From Cytophagales bacterium (GTDB taxonomy: Bacteria; Bacteroidota; Bacteroidia; Cytophagales; CCMP332), in the NCBI GenBank assembly GCA_028279065.1, contig JANQSY010000073.1:1-44895 (forward strand): a stretch of DNA of 44,895 bases. The letters run 5' to 3'. The notes under the pieces are model-generated. The model saw only the letters and a list, made by a program, of their open reading frames with translations, ran no database searches and had not been told where the DNA came from. Below are positions 41,652 through 44,895 of the stretch, one piece after another. Made by a program: the position numbers and the translations under genes. The stretch's first letter is position 1; each line of letters begins with the position of its first letter.

Positions 41652-42501
41652 TGTGCTTTGCTTTATATTCTCTGATGATCTCTTCGGTTGATTTGTGCGG
41701 TCTCCCCGCTGCCTTCTCAAAATCAGATGGTGGATTGAAATACCCATTCCGGATCCCTGCATAGATGCCACCTATAATAGTCCCAAGAAAATCCCCTAAA
41801 GCTTTTTTTCTCTCCTCTGTGTAATCCTCAACACTCATGGGAGTGTAATTCAATTCTACATTGAAGACCTTGTTGATCAATTCGGCTAATTGAAATTGAG
41901 TGATCGGCTCGCCAACCATATTGTAAGTCAGACCATTGTGTTTTTCCTCAATGGCCATTTTTGCATAAGCCGAGGCCAACTCTTCCCTTGTAGTGTAAGC
42001 GCTTAATCCCTCTCCGGCGCAGTTCTTAATTCCTCCCTCTTCAATATATTTCCCAATGTACTCAAGGTCCGGTTCCAGATAGAGCCCATTCCTTCCAATG
42101 GCCCAATCCAGTCCAGAGGATTTTATATCCTCCTCGGTTTGTCTGTTGCTTTTAACCACAGGACTAAAGGAATCTCCTTCGTCTGAGCCACAAATACTGG
42201 TGTAAACGATCTTCTTAACCCCATTTTGTTTTGCTCCCTCTATAATGTTCCGATGTTGTGGAATGCGTTTTTGCGGGTCACCATTGGCTGAAAGGATCAC
42301 CACTGCGTCTATCCCCTCTAGACTTGAAAGGAAATCGGCAGCATTGTCATAATCCCCTGGCCTGATCTCTATTCCAAGCCATTTTGCCTTTTCTGGTGTT
42401 CTTGCCAATCCTATTACATTCTCCTGCCCGACCTCTTTAATAAGGGCCTTGCAGATCTCAGATCCAAGCTGGCCGCTTGCTGATGTTACTGCTATCTTCA
42501 T
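41644..42501 (-). CDS. NmrA/QorB-like NAD(P)-dependent oxidoreductase
   Basis: The 285-residue atypical SDR has the N-terminal cofactor motif 'TSASGQLG' (TxxxGxLG) and 'LDWAIGRNGLYLE'. It resembles QorB/YtfG-like quinone reductases: 'VVILSANGDPQKRIPQHRNI' and 'VKKIVYTSICG' match well. QorB-type genes are commonly controlled by HxlR regulators (YtfH/QorR), and one is adjacent here. It is coupled to the GH53 gene upstream (4-bp overlap) and the VOC gene downstream. Confidence 0.87.
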   Translation of the reverse strand: MKIAVTSASGQLGSEICKALIKEVGQENVIGLARTPEKAKWLGIEIRPGDYDNAADFLSSLEGIDAVVILSANGDPQKRIPQHRNIIEGAKQNGVKKIVYTSICGSDEGDSFSPVVKSNRQTEEDIKSSGLDWAIGRNGLYLEPDLEYIGKYIEEGGIKNCAGEGLSAYTTREELASAYAKMAIEEKHNGLTYNMVGEPITQFQLAELINKVFNVELNYTPMSVEDYTEERKKALGDFLGTIIGGIYAGIRNGYFNPPSDFEKAAGRPHKSTEEIIREYKAKHNG

Positions 42502-43592
42502 TTTAGAATATTATCGAAAACCTGTATTGCTGGAACTGCCCTGTTTTCAAAGCTAAAGAGGGCCTGGTTCTCCCAATCCGATCCATTTGTTGACTCAGGT
42601 CCATCATAGGCTACCATTTCACCTCCCCAGTAACAAACACCCAAACCTTCCTGCTGATCCCCAAGGATCTCAAAAATTTTGGATAGAAAATTCCGTTGAC
42701 CGATAGGGATGGCTTCGTAATCAGGAAGTATAAGCTGATCTTCTTGTCCAACTATATTATTTGTAAGGTCGTTCCAGTCCAAGGTAAAGGGGTATGCGGT
42801 CTCGGCGATCAGGATCTGCCTTTCATAATCAGAAACCAGACCTGCGATTGCATCGCTTAGACTGTTCAGGTCCTTACCATGCCAGATCGGGTAATAGGAC
42901 AAAGCCATCACATCATAATCAAGGGTATCAACCACTCCGAAGAACCAATCCGATTCCTCAAAACCCGCAAAATGAAGGATGATCTTGCATAAGGAGTCCT
43001 GGGATCTAACCGCATGAATAGCCGTGTCCAGGATGGTCAGGAATTGATCTTCATTATCAGGAAATTCGCCATATGGAAAGAGAATTCCTGAATTGATCTC
43101 ATTTCCGATCTGGATGAGGTCAGGCTGGATCTCCAGCATTAGTTTATTTGTATAGTCGTACACCGAATCAAGCAATACCGGATAACTCAATCCATCCCAT
43201 TTTTCGGGAGGTGTCTGATTACCAGGATCTGCCCATGTATCAGAGTAATGGACATCCAGGAGTATCTTCATCCCAAATGACCTTGCTTCATTAGCGAAAT
43301 TCTTGACCTGGTTCAAGCCGGAATTTCCATCACCGGGGCTATGCCATATCCTAAGCCTGACAGTATTCATTGAATACCTCTCCAAAACCGAAAGTATATT
43401 TTCAATATTTCCGTTTTCATTCAGGTACTCCACACCCTTGTTTCTGATATAGGGTACGCTGGAAAGATCGGCGCCCCTTATCTCCATGATGTTATCATTT
43501 GAAGGCTGAAGTGGATTGTCTGATGATCCGCAGGATAGTGAAATCGCGGCCAACAGTACAAGGAGAAGATGATAGGGAAATAGAGCCTTCAT
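42498..43592 (-). CDS. GH53 endo-beta-1,4-galactanase lipoprotein
   Basis: This 364-residue protein has a lipoprotein leader (cysteine 21 in 'AISLSCGSS'). The GH53 module shows 'IRGADLSSVPYI', 'NTVRLRIWHSP', 'MKILLDVHYSDTWADPGNQ' and 'PDLIQIGNEINSG' with acid/base E165, and 'ILIAETAYPF' with nucleophile E264. It should cut galactan side chains of pectin-type arabinogalactan at the cell surface or in the periplasm. It overlaps the QorB-like gene by 4 bp, an unusual partner. No SusC/SusD pair is in the window. Confidence 0.94.
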   Translation of the reverse strand: MKALFPYHLLLVLLAAISLSCGSSDNPLQPSNDNIMEIRGADLSSVPYIRNKGVEYLNENGNIENILSVLERYSMNTVRLRIWHSPGDGNSGLNQVKNFANEARSFGMKILLDVHYSDTWADPGNQTPPEKWDGLSYPVLLDSVYDYTNKLMLEIQPDLIQIGNEINSGILFPYGEFPDNEDQFLTILDTAIHAVRSQDSLCKIILHFAGFEESDWFFGVVDTLDYDVMALSYYPIWHGKDLNSLSDAIAGLVSDYERQILIAETAYPFTLDWNDLTNNIVGQEDQLILPDYEAIPIGQRNFLSKIFEILGDQQEGLGVCYWGGEMVAYDGPESTNGSDWENQALFSFENRAVPAIQVFDNILK

Positions 43593-43650
43593 TTCCTTTC
43601 AAAGATTTTAAATAAATCCTCCCCACAGCCAGCTTTTAAAGAAAATAATC

Positions 43651-44616
43651 TCAAAAATCTGATTCCAGATCGAGAAAAGGGGAATACCGTTTCAATATCC
43701 TCAAAGCTCTCAGGGTATTCCATCGACTTGGTTTTCCGGCTTTCTCCATTTCGAAATAGACCTGTCCAGGGTATTTTGAATTAAGCTTCCAGGTTCTATC
43801 CGAGCCTCTCCTGTCAATAATGATATCCATTGCGTCTCTCATTCTTGGATCCCATTCCTGATTTGAGAATTGGAAATAGTCCATTGCTCTTAAAATATCA
43901 TACCTCCATCTTCCAGGGAAAGGAAATTTGATGAATGCCGGGTTGATCACCTCACCTGTATGGTCTGACCGGAACAAACGATGAAGCAGGATGAACTCAT
44001 TCCCGGTCCGGATCACCTCCTCAATTTCCTTTTTCCTATAAGTGTAACCGTTCCTTAGGTATTCAAATAGACCCTCAAGTGTGGTGAGGGTGGAATGGAG
44101 TGAGCTATGAACCGCTCCGGACCTGTTTGACATGCAATTGAATCCACCATCCTTCATTATTTGCCCCAGCAGGAAGTCAATAATGGACCGGATCTCTTTT
44201 TCTTCCACTCCAAAATAGCATGCATAATTCAGGAACATTCCGTTGACGCAGACATCGCTGGCAAGATTGGATCGGTTTGGATTGATACCCCCGTCCCATC
44301 CGATGTTCTTTTGGGTCAGGACCTCAATGGATTTCCTTACTTCCGGATGATTTTGGGGAAACCATAGATTTCTAAGATCCAGAAGTACATAGTGGGTAGA
44401 AGTCCATTTAGGTTGATAAAAGCTATGTCCCCAATGGCCATCCTTATTCCTGTTTTTGATGAATTGTTTTCCCCAACCCTCCTCAGATATTCGTTTTTGG
44501 ATTTCAGGATGTATTTCACCCTTTAGATCCTTGAGGGTCTGATATTGGAGAGATACATCCCCCTCAAGAAGCCATTCGATCAGTTGATCAGGCTCCAAGG
44601 GCTTTAAAGGCTTCAT
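43651..44616 (-). CDS. Terpenoid-cyclase/prenyltransferase-like alpha-toroid protein
   Basis: The 321-residue protein is rich in helices and resembles squalene-cyclase/prenyltransferase toroids: 'RNKDGHWGHSFYQPKWTSTH' (QW-like), 'NIGWDGGINPNRSN', 'QIMKDGGFNCMSNRSGAVHS' and 'FPFPGRWRYDILRAMDYFQF' repeats. No DxDD or DCTAE motif is visible, so a cyclase reaction is not established. It has no signal peptide. Its N-terminal 29 bp overlap the upstream small membrane protein gene. Confidence 0.72.
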   Translation of the reverse strand: MKPLKPLEPDQLIEWLLEGDVSLQYQTLKDLKGEIHPEIQKRISEEGWGKQFIKNRNKDGHWGHSFYQPKWTSTHYVLLDLRNLWFPQNHPEVRKSIEVLTQKNIGWDGGINPNRSNLASDVCVNGMFLNYACYFGVEEKEIRSIIDFLLGQIMKDGGFNCMSNRSGAVHSSLHSTLTTLEGLFEYLRNGYTYRKKEIEEVIRTGNEFILLHRLFRSDHTGEVINPAFIKFPFPGRWRYDILRAMDYFQFSNQEWDPRMRDAMDIIIDRRGSDRTWKLNSKYPGQVYFEMEKAGKPSRWNTLRALRILKRYSPFLDLESDF

Positions 44617-44770
44617 AAACCAAAAAAGCAGGCCAGACTATTGATTTAAGCAAACCAACTACCCCCATCCAGAACCCACTTGCTGTGCTGATGTAATAAA
44701 TGGCTGCTCCTACGAAGCCAAGGCCATAGATGCCTCCTCCTCCGTCGGCATTGTTTTTAAAATTTTTCAT
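44588..44770 (-). CDS. Small glycine-rich membrane protein (60 residues)
   Basis: The ATG at 44770 has AGGG six bases upstream, a rare good ribosome-binding site here; earlier TTG and ATG starts are less likely. The protein reads MKNFKNNADGGGG, then a hydrophobic helix rich in Gly/Ala ('YGLGFVGAAIYYIS', abridged) and a second, 'WMGVVGLLKSIVWPAFLVYE', ending 'AFKALGA'. I recall similar small proteins from diverse bacteria; function unknown. It overlaps the toroid gene by 29 bp. Confidence 0.8.
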   Translation of the reverse strand: MKNFKNNADGGGGIYGLGFVGAAIYYISTASGFWMGVVGLLKSIVWPAFLVYEAFKALGA

Positions 44771-44895
44771 GATCATCCCTTTTTGCTGCAATAAGCAAAG
44801 CTTTTGCCCAGATTTATATGAATTTGAACAAGGAAGAGGCTGATCTATTTCAGAAAAATTGAAGCTGGGATTGGTGTTTTATTCTTTTTTCCCAA

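Noticed and set aside
44792-44895. Possible gene at the right edge
   Set aside because: Both strands contain stops within about 15 codons and no start with a plausible product.

Overview
The window looks like chromosomal DNA of a free-living Bacteroidota bacterium, most likely of the order Cytophagales. The evidence is several secreted proteins ending in a type IX secretion (T9SS) sorting domain (the 'YPNP...' type), stand-alone FtsX/MacB-type permeases with PadR or ECF-sigma control, DUF6090-, DUF6249- and DUF6702-like proteins, start codons with little Shine-Dalgarno signal, and a few TAnnTTTG-like promoter elements. No rRNA, tRNA, CRISPR array, IS element or phage module was seen. Functional names come from motif recognition only; no database search was run.

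Layout. 1-3.4 kb: the N-terminal part of a prefix-domain FtsX permease, its PadR regulator with a candidate operator, and a second permease. 3.5-6.0 kb: a small exported protein, a T9SS-exported YHYH protein and an outer-membrane barrel protein. 6.2-8.0 kb: a stand-alone NAD(P)HX epimerase divergent from a DegP/HtrA-type protease that lacks a signal peptide. 8.0-11.8 kb: an ECF sigma factor with a putative anti-sigma factor, divergent from a DUF6249-like protein and a large permease. The two sides are separated by a two-fold symmetric control region carrying two identical promoter-like sequences. 11.8-16.2 kb: a T9SS beta-propeller protein, a retropepsin-like lipoprotein and the GTPase BipA/TypA. 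16.2-18.9 kb: a heptamer tandem repeat beside a four-helix-bundle gene, a VOC protein, an unknown lipoprotein and a DUF1801 protein. 18.9-21.8 kb: a compact operon of S9 peptidase, META protein, DUF1579-like protein and the DUF1801 protein. 21.9-26.2 kb: three T9SS cargo proteins, one with a probable glycoside-hydrolase TIM barrel.

26.3-31.7 kb: a YHS/DUF6090 pair, an outer-membrane protein pair (the second with an Omp85/BamA-like barrel), a remnant of an outer-membrane protein gene and an arylsulfatase. 31.8-34.4 kb: a GNAT-YoaP fusion, an RRM RNA-binding protein with a clear terminator, and an unknown lipoprotein. 34.5-36.9 kb: a third full-length permease. 37-40.8 kb: an SRPBCC protein, the serine-biosynthesis genes serA and serC behind a palindrome-rich leader, an SDR and a small monooxygenase-like protein. 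40.9-43.6 kb: an HxlR regulator convergent with an overlapping operon of GH53 galactanase, QorB-like oxidoreductase and VOC protein. 43.6-44.8 kb: a terpenoid-cyclase-like toroid protein overlapping a 60-residue membrane protein.

How the genes fit together. Most of the window serves the cell envelope and secretion: T9SS cargo, outer-membrane barrels, lipoproteins and FtsX permeases with no ATPase gene nearby. The strongest new signal is the divergent ECF control region at 8911-8999. It predicts that the sigma factor drives its own gene and the neighbouring DUF6249-permease operon. Other items worth checking are the repeated ATTGA/TCAAT palindromes before serC, the His-to-Lys active-site variant of SerA, the eroded outer-membrane protein gene after the sulfatase, and the coupling of a galactanase to redox and detoxification genes.
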